Notes under the pieces: generated by a model
Told to the model about the DNA's origin: nothing
The model's database searches: none
Seen by the model: the letters and a program-made list of their open reading frames with translations, nothing else
Origin: Halomonas elongata
GTDB taxonomy: Bacteria; Pseudomonadota; Gammaproteobacteria; Pseudomonadales; Halomonadaceae
Reading direction: 5' to 3'
Assembly: GCF_029081005.1 (NCBI RefSeq)
Contig: NZ_JAJQTQ010000008.1
Span: 62,001 to 126,000 of the forward strand
DNA: 64,000 nucleotides
Position numbers and translations under genes: made by a program
Part shown: in pieces, positions 8,825-17,398 of the stretch
How the letters are laid out: the number at the start of each line of letters is the position of its first letter
Numbering within the stretch: the stretch's first letter is position 1

Positions 8825-9709
8825 CTAGCACTTCAAAAATTCGTCGAGAGTGAGCTCTAGCTGTGCCTGCCAATCCGGCAGCGAAATGTCGAGCGATTGC
8901 TCCAGTTTATCCAGTGCTAAACGTGAGTTGAGAGGCCGTGTCGCCGGCGTCGGATATTCCGTCGTCGGAATACCGGCAACTTGTGCAGGGTCAATGGCGA
9001 GCGACTCCCCCGCCTCACTGGCCATGCGGAATATCTCGCTGGCGAAGCCATGCCAGCTCGTTTCCCCACGCGGTGCGAGGTGGTACAAGCCGCTTTCGAC
9101 TTGCCCCCGCTGCAGGCCATGCAAGGCCATCAACGTCACATCCGCGATCAACCGTGCCGGCGTCGGTGCACCGATCTGATCATTCACGATCTTCAGTGCG
9201 CTACGCTCGCGAGCCAGGCGCAGCATGGTCTTCATGAAATTATGGCCACGGGCACTATAGACCCAACTGGTGCGCAGGATCAGGTGCTGGCAGCCACTGG
9301 CCTGTACTGCCACATCACCTGCCAGCTTGGTGGTGCCATAGACCGATGCCGGCCCGGTGGGGCTTCCCTCCTGCCAGGCCTGATGACCATCACCGGGATA
9401 GACGTAGTCCGATGAGTAATGCACCAGCGGAATGTCACGCTTGCCCGCGTAAGTGGCCAGTTGCTCTGGCAGCTCGGCATTGAGCCAATGCGCCAGCTCG
9501 GGCTCCTCCTCCGCCTTGTCCACCGCGGTGTAGGCTGCCGCATTGACGATCACACCCGGCGCCAGTTTTTCGAGGTAATCGGCCACGGCCTCGGCATCGG
9601 CAAGGTCCAACTCATTGCGACTCGGGGCGATCACCTCACCCAGAGTGGCAAGGCGACGCTGCAGCTCGAAACCGACCTGGCCAGATGCACCCAGTAACAA
9701 TAGCGTCAT
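8825..9709 (-). CDS. rfbD: dTDP-4-dehydrorhamnose reductase RfbD
   Basis: A 294-residue short-chain dehydrogenase that reduces dTDP-4-keto-rhamnose with NAD(P)H, the last step to dTDP-L-rhamnose. It starts with the dinucleotide-binding [13 protein letters not shown], has [13 protein letters not shown], the [10 protein letters not shown] segment, and the catalytic Tyr-x-x-x-Lys in [10 protein letters not shown]. The start codon overlaps the stop of rfbB by four bases (ATGA), so both are co-translated. All landmarks of an active reductase can be seen. Confidence 0.95.
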   Translation of the reverse strand: MTLLLLGASGQVGFELQRRLATLGEVIAPSRNELDLADAEAVADYLEKLAPGVIVNAAAYTAVDKAEEEPELAHWLNAELPEQLATYAGKRDIPLVHYSSDYVYPGDGHQAWQEGSPTGPASVYGTTKLAGDVAVQASGCQHLILRTSWVYSARGHNFMKTMLRLARERSALKIVNDQIGAPTPARLIADVTLMALHGLQRGQVESGLYHLAPRGETSWHGFASEIFRMASEAGESLAIDPAQVAGIPTTEYPTPATRPLNSRLALDKLEQSLDISLPDWQAQLELTLDEFLKC

Positions 9710-10785
9710 GTCAGCACTCCCAAACGCTCACCACGATAGCTGCCATCCTGCACGCGCTGCCACCATTCCCGGTTCGCCAGGTACCAGTCAACGGTCTTGC
9801 CCATGCCGGACTCGAAGGTCTCGGCAGGCGTCCAGCCAAGCTCTCGTTCGATTTTTGAGGCATCGATCGCATAACGCACATCATGCCCGGGTCGATCGGC
9901 CACGAAGGTGATCAGATCCTCGTAGCGGGCCACACCCCCCGGCTTGTCAGGCACGCGTTCCTCGAGCAGGGCACAAAGCGTACGCACCACCTCGATGTTG
10001 GCCTTCTCGTTGTGCCCGCCAATGTTATAGGTCTCGCCGACCTGCCCCTCGCTCGCTACCTTGATCAGCGCTCGAGCATGATCCTCCACGTACAGCCAGT
10101 CACGAACCTGCTGACCGTCGCCGTACACCGGCAGCGCCTTGCCTGCCAGCGCATTGAGGATCATCAAGGGAATCAGTTTCTCCGGGAAGTGATACGGACC
10201 ATAGTTGTTGGAGCAATTAGTGATCAGCGTGGGCAGCCCGTACGTTCGCTGCCAGGCCCGCACCAGATGGTCCGAACTCGCCTTGCTCGCCGAATAGGGC
10301 GAACTGGGCGCATAGGGGGTCGATTCCGTAAACAGCTCGTCGGTACCCTCCAGATCCCCATAGACCTCATCGGTCGAGATATGGTGGAAGCGAAATCCGG
10401 CCGCCTTCGCCGGGTTGCTGGCCTGCAACCCCTGCCAATACGTACGAGCCGCCTCCAACAGCACCGTGGTACCCACCACATTGGTCTGGATGAACTCGGC
10501 CGGCCCATCGATGGAGCGGTCCACATGGCTTTCCGCCGCCAGGTGCATCACCACATCGGGCTGATGGGCCTCGAGAGTGGCACGCATCGCCTCGGCGTCG
10601 TCGATATCCGCCTGCACGAAATGATAGCGCGGCTCCTTCTCGACGCTTGCCAACGATTCGAGATTACCCGCGTAGGTCAGCTTGTCGACATTGACCACAC
10701 GATGATCGGTATTCTCGATCAGTTCGCGTACCACCGCGGAGCCGATAAAGCCGGCTCCGCCAGTCACTAGAAAGGTTTTAGTCAT
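9706..10785 (-). CDS. rfbB: dTDP-glucose 4,6-dehydratase RfbB
   Basis: A 359-residue extended short-chain dehydrogenase that converts dTDP-glucose to dTDP-4-keto-6-deoxyglucose. The NAD-binding TGGAGFIGS is at residues 8-16; [21 protein letters not shown] with the catalytic Asp-Glu pair, and the [11 protein letters not shown]yr-x-x-x-Lys follow. [17 protein letters not shown] is the family signature near residue 195. It is the first gene of the rhamnose operon; the 200-odd bases upstream hold an inverted repeat and AT-rich DNA, the likely promoter region. Moderate-to-high GC, unlike the sulfotransferase genes on both sides of the rfb block. Confidence 0.96.
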   Translation of the reverse strand: MTKTFLVTGGAGFIGSAVVRELIENTDHRVVNVDKLTYAGNLESLASVEKEPRYHFVQADIDDAEAMRATLEAHQPDVVMHLAAESHVDRSIDGPAEFIQTNVVGTTVLLEAARTYWQGLQASNPAKAAGFRFHHISTDEVYGDLEGTDELFTESTPYAPSSPYSASKASSDHLVRAWQRTYGLPTLITNCSNNYGPYHFPEKLIPLMILNALAGKALPVYGDGQQVRDWLYVEDHARALIKVASEGQVGETYNIGGHNEKANIEVVRTLCALLEERVPDKPGGVARYEDLITFVADRPGHDVRYAIDASKIERELGWTPAETFESGMGKTVDWYLANREWWQRVQDGSYRGERLGVLT

Positions 10786-11002
10786 GGGTTACACATATCT
10801 CTACAGTGAGTGAGTCAGGATCGGCAGACTGCCTCAGCATTCTATAGCGCAAATAGCCTTCCGCTTTTCATGCCTGTCACACTGTGCTTTTTCTACAGTG
10901 TTTAAAAATAATCTCTGAAAATTACAATGCCTACACAGCGAGCCCGAAAGCTCATAAGATCTCTGTGTGAAATTGGCCAACATATGGTATAGCGCGTCTA
11001 GT
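10786..11002. promoter_or_regulatory. AT-rich leader upstream of rfbB with an inverted repeat
   Basis: This non-coding stretch lies between rfbB and the IS remnant. It contains a 7-base inverted repeat, ACACTGT at 10879-10885 and ACAGTGT at 10895-10901, around a 9-base pyrimidine-rich loop, followed by an A/T-rich run. It could be an operator, or a hairpin acting as a transcription stop for anything coming from the IS side. It is the obvious place for the rfbB promoter, but no convincing -35/-10 pair was fixed. Confidence 0.35.
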
Positions 11003-11950
11003 TGTAATGCCCCTAGTTTCTACACACCCTACGCGACTAACGCCGGGTGTGATCGGGGTGCCACATAGTCCAGAGACTGATGTGGCTGCTCTTCGTTGTA
11101 GTACCGGATCCAGCGGTCAATCACGATTCTGGCTTTGCCCAGAGACTCGAAGCGATGGAGCCAGATGCACTCTTCCTTCAAAGAACGGAAGAAACGCTCG
11201 ACGAACCCGTTCTGCTCCAGGGTATACGGCGTCGTGAACTCCTGCGTGAGGCCATAGGCCTTCACCGTGCCCGTCTAGTGGCGACTGCTGAAAACGAGCC
11301 CGTTATCTGACCGAAGGGCCAACGGTTGATACACACGTACCAGCGCCCCCAGCCGATAGATCAGCGCTTCCTCTAGCGCGGCCTCCGTGGTCTTGTGCTG
11401 CCATTGTCCGATAATCGCCAGCCGAGGATTTCTCGTGTGCAGCAGTCGATGATCACCGCCAGGCTGGCTCGCCGATCCTTTCCACACCACACGTCGGTGA
11501 GAGTGATCGCCCATCACTCATCAGGACTCGAGGCGACGGATGGAAGACTCCTGCCACGAGGGGGAAGCCCTGAGGCCGCTTGCGCACTTGCCGGCCTTTG
11601 AGTTGAAGAATGCGCTGGATCGGCTTGCGGCTCTCCCCAGGACGCACATAGCCATAGCTCCAGGGCCAGCTTCAACTAAGCCGCCAGATCGGTATTCATG
11701 GCACACTGCCGCGGTTTGGGCTAGTAATGCAGGCTACACCGGGGCAACCCCAGCCAGCGGCAGAGCTTGGCGAGCGATACCACATGGCCCTCTTGGACCA
11801 GTTGCACCTGTAGCGACCTTACGAGTTTTCGTCCTCATCGAGCAGGCGCTTGCATTTTTTAGCTCATAGATCTGCAGATGGACCTCGCCCAATGCCTCCT
11901 TGGTCGCCCGGAGCTCGGACTCACACGTAGTGTTTACCTTGCAAGACACC
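11003..11950 (-). pseudogene. Degenerate IS3-family transposase remnant
   Basis: Leftward remains of an IS3-type element. At 11029-11265 a frame ending with FTTPYTLEQNGFVERFFRSL and YYNEEQPHQSL is the C-terminal part of the IS3 OrfB integrase, including the final DDE glutamate region. Immediately upstream, RSDNGLVFSSRH (11275-11517) is the same protein broken by an in-frame TAG at 11275-11277. Further frameshifts split the part around 11455-11700, and at about 11730-11900 a shifted frame still spells pieces of the LCRWLGLPRCSLHY type typical of the OrfA/OrfB junction. With at least one nonsense codon and several frameshifts it cannot make an active transposase. The exact ends were not determined. 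Confidence 0.72.
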
Positions 11951-12007
11951 TATAACCACGAAAAAAGTTTTTCTTGGTGGCTCATCACTTAATCAAGTTA
12001 TTTTTCT

Positions 12008-12064
12008 CCCCCCCCTTCCTTCTAGTGGCTTAATTATTACCTGCATCACTCGCAGGGGGGGGGG
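12008..12064. repeat. Paired homopolymer tracts C8 and G10 in intergenic DNA
   Basis: A run of eight C (12008-12015) and a run of ten G (12055-12064) lie 39 bases apart in otherwise AT-rich DNA between the IS remnant and the Stf0-type gene. They are complementary and could pair as a long-loop hairpin downstream of the Stf0 gene. Runs of this length are prone to slippage. The rest of 11951-12282 is AT-rich and shows no gene. Confidence 0.55.
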
Positions 12065-12282
12065 ATATTTTATCTTGCCCAGAAAACTCTAAAAACTATA
12101 TCCGAATATATAAAATTTTTTTCTCAAAATCTTTTTTCCTAAAGACAGACAAAAAATGTAGAAATGAGAATTATTAAAAAACTGCAACCAAGATCTTAAT
12201 ATCAAAAACAGCCATAGTCGAAAGCAATTAGCTATAGCACTTAAAAACCACAAGCATTCAACTTAAAAGTCAAAACTAAAAA

Positions 12283-13002
12283 CTAACAAACTGAAATTCG
12301 ACGAAAAAACTCTTCTCGGTACTTATCAACCCACTCAGAATTCACCGAACCAGACTGTTTCTGCAATTTAACATTAACATCTTCTGTCCTGATCAAAGGC
12401 TGCACTCCCAGGAAATCAAACACCTTATTCATCACACTAACTGGCTCATGATTTAAATCTTCATACATTATAGGGAGGAAGCAAAACCCCACACTTGACA
12501 TGAAGGAAAACTGCTCAGATAGGGTTCTGGAAAGATTTTTAACAGTCAAGTTAACTGAGTCATAATCAAAATCATCACCAGAGACCGAAGCTCTACCCTC
12601 TACATTCGATACCCATTGTTTAGTTCTTTTTGCTATTTCAAAGGAAATTGCTTGGCGCAAAACATCTTTTCTGTATGTCAGCAAAAACTCACAACCTTCA
12701 AAAGAAACACCATTAGAAACCAACTCTTTAAGCTGAACTAAGCTTACTTTTATCACACTTCTTTCATGACACAGTGTGGCGACATAATCTTTAAAGCTTT
12801 TAACCCCTTCATTTTTAGCTTTAATCATGGGCCCTGGGTTAAAAACCTCCATGCCGCCGCTCAGATTAAGCGATCCTTTTAAGTACTGGACCAACAAATT
12901 AGAACCTGTCCTATTAGAAAATAAAACGACAACAGCATTCTGTATTTTAACACCATCATTCCAACTCCCTCCCCATATTTTCTCAAAATGCTCATACCTC
13001 AT
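12283..13002 (-). CDS. Stf0-type sulfotransferase
   Basis: A 239-residue protein resembling the Stf0 sulfotransferases, the family of the mycobacterial trehalose 2-sulfotransferase. Residues 29-36 (SNRTGSNL) are the P-loop-like PAPS site, written S-x-R-T/S-G-S in this family, and TYRKDVLRQAISFEIAKRT supplies the Arg and Ser of the 3'-phosphate site plus the following helix. The C-terminal PIMYEDLNHEPVSVMNKVFD also fits. It is AT-rich, the last gene of the second low-GC block, and is separated from its upstream neighbour by 620 bases without a gene. The acceptor is unknown; a carbohydrate is likely from the context. Confidence 0.75.
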   Translation of the reverse strand: MRYEHFEKIWGGSWNDGVKIQNAVVVLFSNRTGSNLLVQYLKGSLNLSGGMEVFNPGPMIKAKNEGVKSFKDYVATLCHERSVIKVSLVQLKELVSNGVSFEGCEFLLTYRKDVLRQAISFEIAKRTKQWVSNVEGRASVSGDDFDYDSVNLTVKNLSRTLSEQFSFMSSVGFCFLPIMYEDLNHEPVSVMNKVFDFLGVQPLIRTEDVNVKLQKQSGSVNSEWVDKYREEFFRRISVC

Positions 13003-13623
13003 ACCTTAAACCTCTCAACCAAAAGGAAAACTTAATAAGAAAATAAACACAACATTTTATTAAAAATAACAAGCCAAGTCGTTAATGGCCTCTAGTAACT
13101 ACTTCCTTCTAAGAAGCTAATGACTAGCATAAAGGCAATTGAGGGTCATTACAGCTTCTGCGACTTAGGCCTCTATACAATCGGAAAAGCTTGATAAAAG
13201 GTGCTGCATTATCTTCCTCGGCTAGTTGCCCTTCAGCAACTTTCGAACCTTCATCCTTATTAATAATAACGCTTGATTTTTTTAGTACGTCGACCTGAAG
13301 ATCGGGATTTGACTAGGGCTTCTTGGGATCTTCCAGTGCTTGAGCTCTCACTGCTTTTGAATATCCCTGAGATGCGCATTGCCTTCGCTCTCTATGGCTG
13401 CTTAGTCCCCCGTTAAACTCGCCTCTCGACTTCAGGCACAGCGAGATTATGGCAGCGAGCCTCATTCTCAAACGTGATCTTGCCTTTTAAGATATTCATA
13501 ACCATGACGGCACTTATAATCATTTAATGGAATTGCCGTAGGCTAACCCTATCTTTTGGGTGATATACACTATATCTTTTACAGGTCTTTATAGATCACT
13601 TTAAATCAATCAAGAATGGAAAG
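13003..13623. other. Gene-free stretch, probably decayed DNA
   Basis: No reading frame of more than about 30 codons with plausible coding character was found on either strand. The GC content rises in the middle (about 13,300-13,500) compared with the AT-rich flanks, which suggests a scrap of foreign or decayed sequence. The string GGGTCATTACA at 13143-13153 is close to the reverse complement of TGTAATGCCCC at 11003-11013 beside the IS remnant, so a second insertion-sequence end may be present. It may also contain the promoter of the Stf0-type gene. Confidence 0.4.
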
Positions 13624-14313
13624 CTAAAAATCATTAGTCGGCAGAAAAAGCCCATCATGCTTTTTCATCAACCACCAGTACAAAAGAAAGTCTTCTTGGT
13701 TATCATCTTTTATTTTTTCTAATGTTTTTGGAGAAATTTTCTCGATTATTGAGTCACCTTTAGAAGATCTATTCTTTGCAGGGTACTGATCCGGGATCAA
13801 TAATGAGCCATTCTTTTTTGCTATCTCATTAAAACTCGAAGTAAAGCCTCCCAACTTGGAAACATCTCCGACTAAAGAAAAATTCTCTCTGATTGCCACC
13901 AGGGCGTCATAAAACCTCTTAGATTTTGAAAAATAAGAGCAAGAAATATTAACAAGCCCTGCTTTCACAATAAAACGATCATAAAAGACATCAAAACCAA
14001 CTCCCCATTTATCCACTGAGCAAATTTCCTCCCGGAAAACCTCATTATCTCGATATGCCATTTCAAAGTAAGATATTATTCGTAAAAGTGGATTCCTCAA
14101 TATCGAAACATGGGAAACCTCTACTTGTATCATATCTTTTACGTCAGGGAACGGAAGATGACCACCGACAAAATCATAATCATTGATATTTTTTCCTTCT
14201 AGAGCAGAAACCCCCTCTTGCCCTACGATAAGGGTTTTATCAGGATTGTTTTTAAAGATAGTGTCATTAATCGTTGTGCCAGCTGTTTTGGGTATATGAT
14301 GAAAAAATATCAT
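13624..14313 (-). CDS. Sulfotransferase-family protein (HxPKTxGT type)
   Basis: A 229-residue protein. Residues 6-14 read HIPKTAGTT, the signature of the Golgi-type carbohydrate sulfotransferase superfamily and its bacterial relatives, where it binds the 5'-phosphosulfate of PAPS. VSHVSILRNPLLRIISYFE near residue 75 provides the Arg/Ser 3'-phosphate element. The start is set at the ATG at 14313 because AAGGAG lies six to seven bases upstream; an upstream frame extension to 14340 would overlap the previous gene and lacks such a site. It follows the G-tract gene by ten bases, so slippage there could affect its expression by polarity. Low GC. Confidence 0.78.
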   Translation of the reverse strand: MIFFHHIPKTAGTTINDTIFKNNPDKTLIVGQEGVSALEGKNINDYDFVGGHLPFPDVKDMIQVEVSHVSILRNPLLRIISYFEMAYRDNEVFREEICSVDKWGVGFDVFYDRFIVKAGLVNISCSYFSKSKRFYDALVAIRENFSLVGDVSKLGGFTSSFNEIAKKNGSLLIPDQYPAKNRSSKGDSIIEKISPKTLEKIKDDNQEDFLLYWWLMKKHDGLFLPTNDF

Positions 14314-14323
14314 GCAAAACTCC

Positions 14324-14854
14324 TTAATAAAAGTAAACAAACTTATTATTGATTAAACACCAATAAATTTTTGCCAAATCAATCCCTTCCACAGTGAAAC
14401 CGGACCTTCTAAAGCGATCTCCCTTTAGATTCGCTATATCTTCACGCTCATAAACATTGGCACAAACGGTTCTTTCCCCATCACAAACAACAAAGCTATT
14501 TAGAGGCTCATGGAAATCCACCCAACCAATAGCTTTATCACTCTCTTCCACATCAACATGAACAGGATCTTCCCCCCCCCCCTTCAACTCCTCCAAAGAA
14601 ACCTCTTGGTCTTTTATTTCCGCAGCGACCTCCTTAACAGGAAACGCAGAGCTTAACGTTATCATAAATCCTGAAAAAAGTGCTTTTCCATAACTTTGGA
14701 CATCAGGCCTAGGATAAGAAGAATAGAAAATGGGCATCAAACCGGATTGCCCACCAAGTATAACCTTAACCTCTGAAGGAGCCCCATTTGGTAACGGATC
14801 TGCCCAACCGCAAAAATGGCCGCTTTCATTTATATCTATATAGTAACTACTCAT
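14324..14854 (-). CDS. Unrecognised 176-residue protein with an in-frame G11 tract
   Basis: I do not recognise this family. The predicted product is acidic, rich in beta-prone segments, and lacks a signal peptide or membrane segment. The start at 14854 overlaps the stop of the double glycosyltransferase gene (TATGAGTAG), so it is translationally coupled. Residues 92-94 are three glycines encoded within a run of eleven G (14572-14582 on the plus strand as C). The run is currently in frame and gives the full-length product; gain or loss of one base would shift the frame and truncate the protein. Position between a glycosyltransferase and a sulfotransferase suggests an accessory role in glycan modification, which is inference only. 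Confidence 0.65.
   Translation of the reverse strand: MSSYYIDINESGHFCGWADPLPNGAPSEVKVILGGQSGLMPIFYSSYPRPDVQSYGKALFSGFMITLSSAFPVKEVAAEIKDQEVSLEELKGGGEDPVHVDVEESDKAIGWVDFHEPLNSFVVCDGERTVCANVYEREDIANLKGDRFRRSGFTVEGIDLAKIYWCLINNKFVYFY
14572..14582. repeat. G11/C11 homopolymer tract inside a coding sequence
   Basis: Eleven consecutive C on the plus strand, G on the coding strand, in the middle of a 176-codon gene of a low-GC block. Such tracts in surface-antigen genes of other bacteria change length by slipped-strand mispairing and switch the gene on and off. The tract is seen directly; switching is inferred. Confidence 0.85.
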
Positions 14855-16967
14855 ACACCACCTCAACTATTTTTTTTGCAGCTACTTCAACATAGTGGCC
14901 TTCAAAGGCATTATGAGCTATCCAGGATTGTTTTTTCAAGGAATCATAGCTCGATCTCATCTCTTCAATTTTATTTACAGATGATAAGATATCGCCATAA
15001 TCACCTATTAAACATCCGGCATTACAATCTTTAAGTAACTTAGAGCTCCCCCCATTGGACCTATAAATCGGTACAGCACCACATCTTACACTCTCCATCA
15101 ACAATAAGCCGAGGCCCTCATAATGGCTAGCATCTAGATAAAACTCCACCTTATTAAACAGGTCAATTTTACCCTTGTAATCTAAAAACCCTAAATTTGT
15201 ACAAAAATTACTTACCGAATTTGACTTTTCAGCATCCCCAAAACTATAAAACTTATACCCATAAGGCTTAAGCGCCACTATCATTGCAGCAATATAGTCT
15301 GCACCTTTATCTAACCGCCCATTAAATTGGACAGCTACTGATTTTTCCTCCCTTCTAAACCCCATATCATAATATCTATCTTCCGCAGGGCCATATGGGA
15401 CTACAATGGGGGCTTTATCACACCATGGCTCAATGATTTCTTTTAAGTATTCAGAAACAGCCCAAATATAATCAAATCCACTATACCCTTTTACTACTTC
15501 GCGCAAAGCCCTACCCTCTGAGAAAGAGAACTCTGGCCCCTGAACAAAATAAGCTGTTTTTAACGCTCTCTCATTTGCTGCTTTTTTTACAAAGGAAACG
15601 GTGTCACTTGATGTGGCGACTAAAAATTTGGTTTTATCAAGAGTAGCACCTAATAAGCTTTTATCCTCAACATGAATGCACTCACATTCATGTTGATGGA
15701 ATCGTTGATATGGCTTACTAAAGACGATAACCCGTGCAGGCGTGCCTAATTCGCAGAGCTTTTCACAAAGATCAAAAACCGCCTTTACACCTCCAATTCG
15801 ACGGTCATTGGTTGGTAGTACAAAAGTGACATACACTGACTCAACATTTAACTGCCAATACAACCTAGAAATTTTTTGTATTTCTTCTTTATTTTGAGTT
15901 ATGAGAAAGCTTTTTTCTGATAGCCTAGAATCAAGCGCATTCCCCCACTTCCTCATAAATGCAGCAAAGTTATTCCTTTGATATACCTCGCGATCTCCAG
16001 TGTGCGAGAAGCTAGCACCATGCTCATGGTAGACACAGAGGTTATCTACAACTACTCCTCTATAGCCTTTATTTATAGACCTGTAGTATAAATCAGAATC
16101 ATCACCATATCCATTATCAATAAACTCATCGAACAACTTTTCCATCTGAAGTTTAGAATTATCTATACCTAGTAAATAACCAACATTGGTCTCAGCATCA
16201 GGATACGTTGGCTCTATCATTGACAGTGCTCTATCGAAATCCCGCCAGTTTTGAAATATATTCTCTGGAGCTTCGAGATTTTCTCCGCCATAAGCATAGG
16301 GGGTAGACAAGGCAACTGCATCTAGCTCACAAAGTGGCTTTAACAGCCTATTCACCCCTCCACTAGGAACTTTTACGTCACTCGTCCATAAGATAAAAAA
16401 GCCATCTTGACATTCTTCAAACATTGAGTTGCAATTCCTAACAAACCCAACATTCTCTTTCTGCACCTTTACTTCTAAGGGAACCAAAAACTCTTCTGAA
16501 AAAATTTTTAAATGCTTTTTTGTCATCTCCTCATTTTGAAAGTCAATAGAAACAACTACTTTACAGCCTATATCATAAAGCTCGCGCTCTATATCCCTAA
16601 GGTTATTAACTATGCACCTTGAATAATAGGTGCTTCCATAAATCGGTATCCCCAGAATAACATTTCTGGCTTCAACAGGTGGGTAACTTGATATTCTTTC
16701 TTCAATGTTGACAGGATCTTCTTTTAATGGACTACCATTTTTATATGCAAAATCACACTTGCTTGAAGCTAGATAAAGATGCTGCTCTGAATCGACAAAC
16801 TCATACTCACCATCTATGTCAGAATAATCCTTGCTCCTCCTGAAAAAAATTGTTGTATTCAAGAAATGAACAAGAAACTCTTTTTCCTCTGGGAAAGCGG
16901 ACGCTAACGATGAAACATCCTTGTGCGTATAGTTATCGAAGGGGATTTTAAAACTTTTTACACTCAC
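14847..16967 (-). CDS. Bifunctional glycosyltransferase (GT2-like plus GT4-like)
   Basis: About 706 residues. A short N-terminal part of unknown nature is followed by a GT-A fold domain (about residues 100-340: VILGIPIYGSTYYSRCIVNN, VVVSIDFQNEE, ENVGFVRNCNSMF, FILWTSDVKVPSGG, and an FIDNGYGDDSDLYYR segment in the place of the ED motif). A GT-B, GT4-like domain covers about 390-700: FVLPTNDRRIGGVKAVFDL, YFVQGPEFSF, IVVPYGPAEDRYY, VQFNGRLDKGADY, and ASHYEGLGLLLMESVRCGAVP with the typical E-x7-E. The GTG at 16967 is preferred because GGAG lies seven bases upstream; a TTG at 17006 is the alternative. AT-rich. It probably adds two sugars of the repeat unit in the cytoplasm; the specific linkages are not known. 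Confidence 0.82.
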   Translation of the reverse strand: MSVKSFKIPFDNYTHKDVSSLASAFPEEKEFLVHFLNTTIFFRRSKDYSDIDGEYEFVDSEQHLYLASSKCDFAYKNGSPLKEDPVNIEERISSYPPVEARNVILGIPIYGSTYYSRCIVNNLRDIERELYDIGCKVVVSIDFQNEEMTKKHLKIFSEEFLVPLEVKVQKENVGFVRNCNSMFEECQDGFFILWTSDVKVPSGGVNRLLKPLCELDAVALSTPYAYGGENLEAPENIFQNWRDFDRALSMIEPTYPDAETNVGYLLGIDNSKLQMEKLFDEFIDNGYGDDSDLYYRSINKGYRGVVVDNLCVYHEHGASFSHTGDREVYQRNNFAAFMRKWGNALDSRLSEKSFLITQNKEEIQKISRLYWQLNVESVYVTFVLPTNDRRIGGVKAVFDLCEKLCELGTPARVIVFSKPYQRFHQHECECIHVEDKSLLGATLDKTKFLVATSSDTVSFVKKAANERALKTAYFVQGPEFSFSEGRALREVVKGYSGFDYIWAVSEYLKEIIEPWCDKAPIVVPYGPAEDRYYDMGFRREEKSVAVQFNGRLDKGADYIAAMIVALKPYGYKFYSFGDAEKSNSVSNFCTNLGFLDYKGKIDLFNKVEFYLDASHYEGLGLLLMESVRCGAVPIYRSNGGSSKLLKDCNAGCLIGDYGDILSSVNKIEEMRSSYDSLKKQSWIAHNAFEGHYVEVAAKKIVEVVYE

Positions 16968-17398
16968 AGCACATCTCCACAGATTAAGATCATCATAAAG
17001 AAACAAGGGTAAATATGATTTAGGCTATAATATATAGGATATCTATTTCACATCAGCCTGCCACCTTGCGTATGGAGGGTTTTATCTTCCTTTTTTTATA
17101 TACCCAAGTGAAACAGGGCACGACATTGGACTTCATCCCCAGATACTTATTTATTTGTACATTATCTTCCTACCGATGGGCTAAAACATCGAAACCCACG
17201 ACCGCGAAGTTTCTCATAACTTTTCATATTAAAAGCATAAGCTTTTCATGCCAAGATTCCGGTGATAAATGAAGAGATATACTGGGCACTGACGCGCTCG
17301 GATCTAGTACGTTTCCCTCTTCTTACTAATGATGATAAATTGCAAAGGCCTGACATCAGTCTAATAAAGATGTTACACCTCCAAGCCCACGCCCCCCT
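16968..17398. other. Intergenic stretch between the glycosyltransferase gene and kpsE
   Basis: AT-rich, without a credible gene on either strand. It marks the composition border between the low-GC glycosyltransferase/sulfotransferase block and the GC-rich exporter genes. A promoter for the leftward low-GC genes is expected here, but I could not fix one. Confidence 0.4.

Noticed and set aside
11003..13153. One composite insertion element from TGTAATGCCCC at 11003 to GGGTCATTACA at 13153 carrying the Stf0 gene
   Set aside because: The two ends agree over only about ten bases with a gap, and no target duplication was found; it remains a weak possibility.
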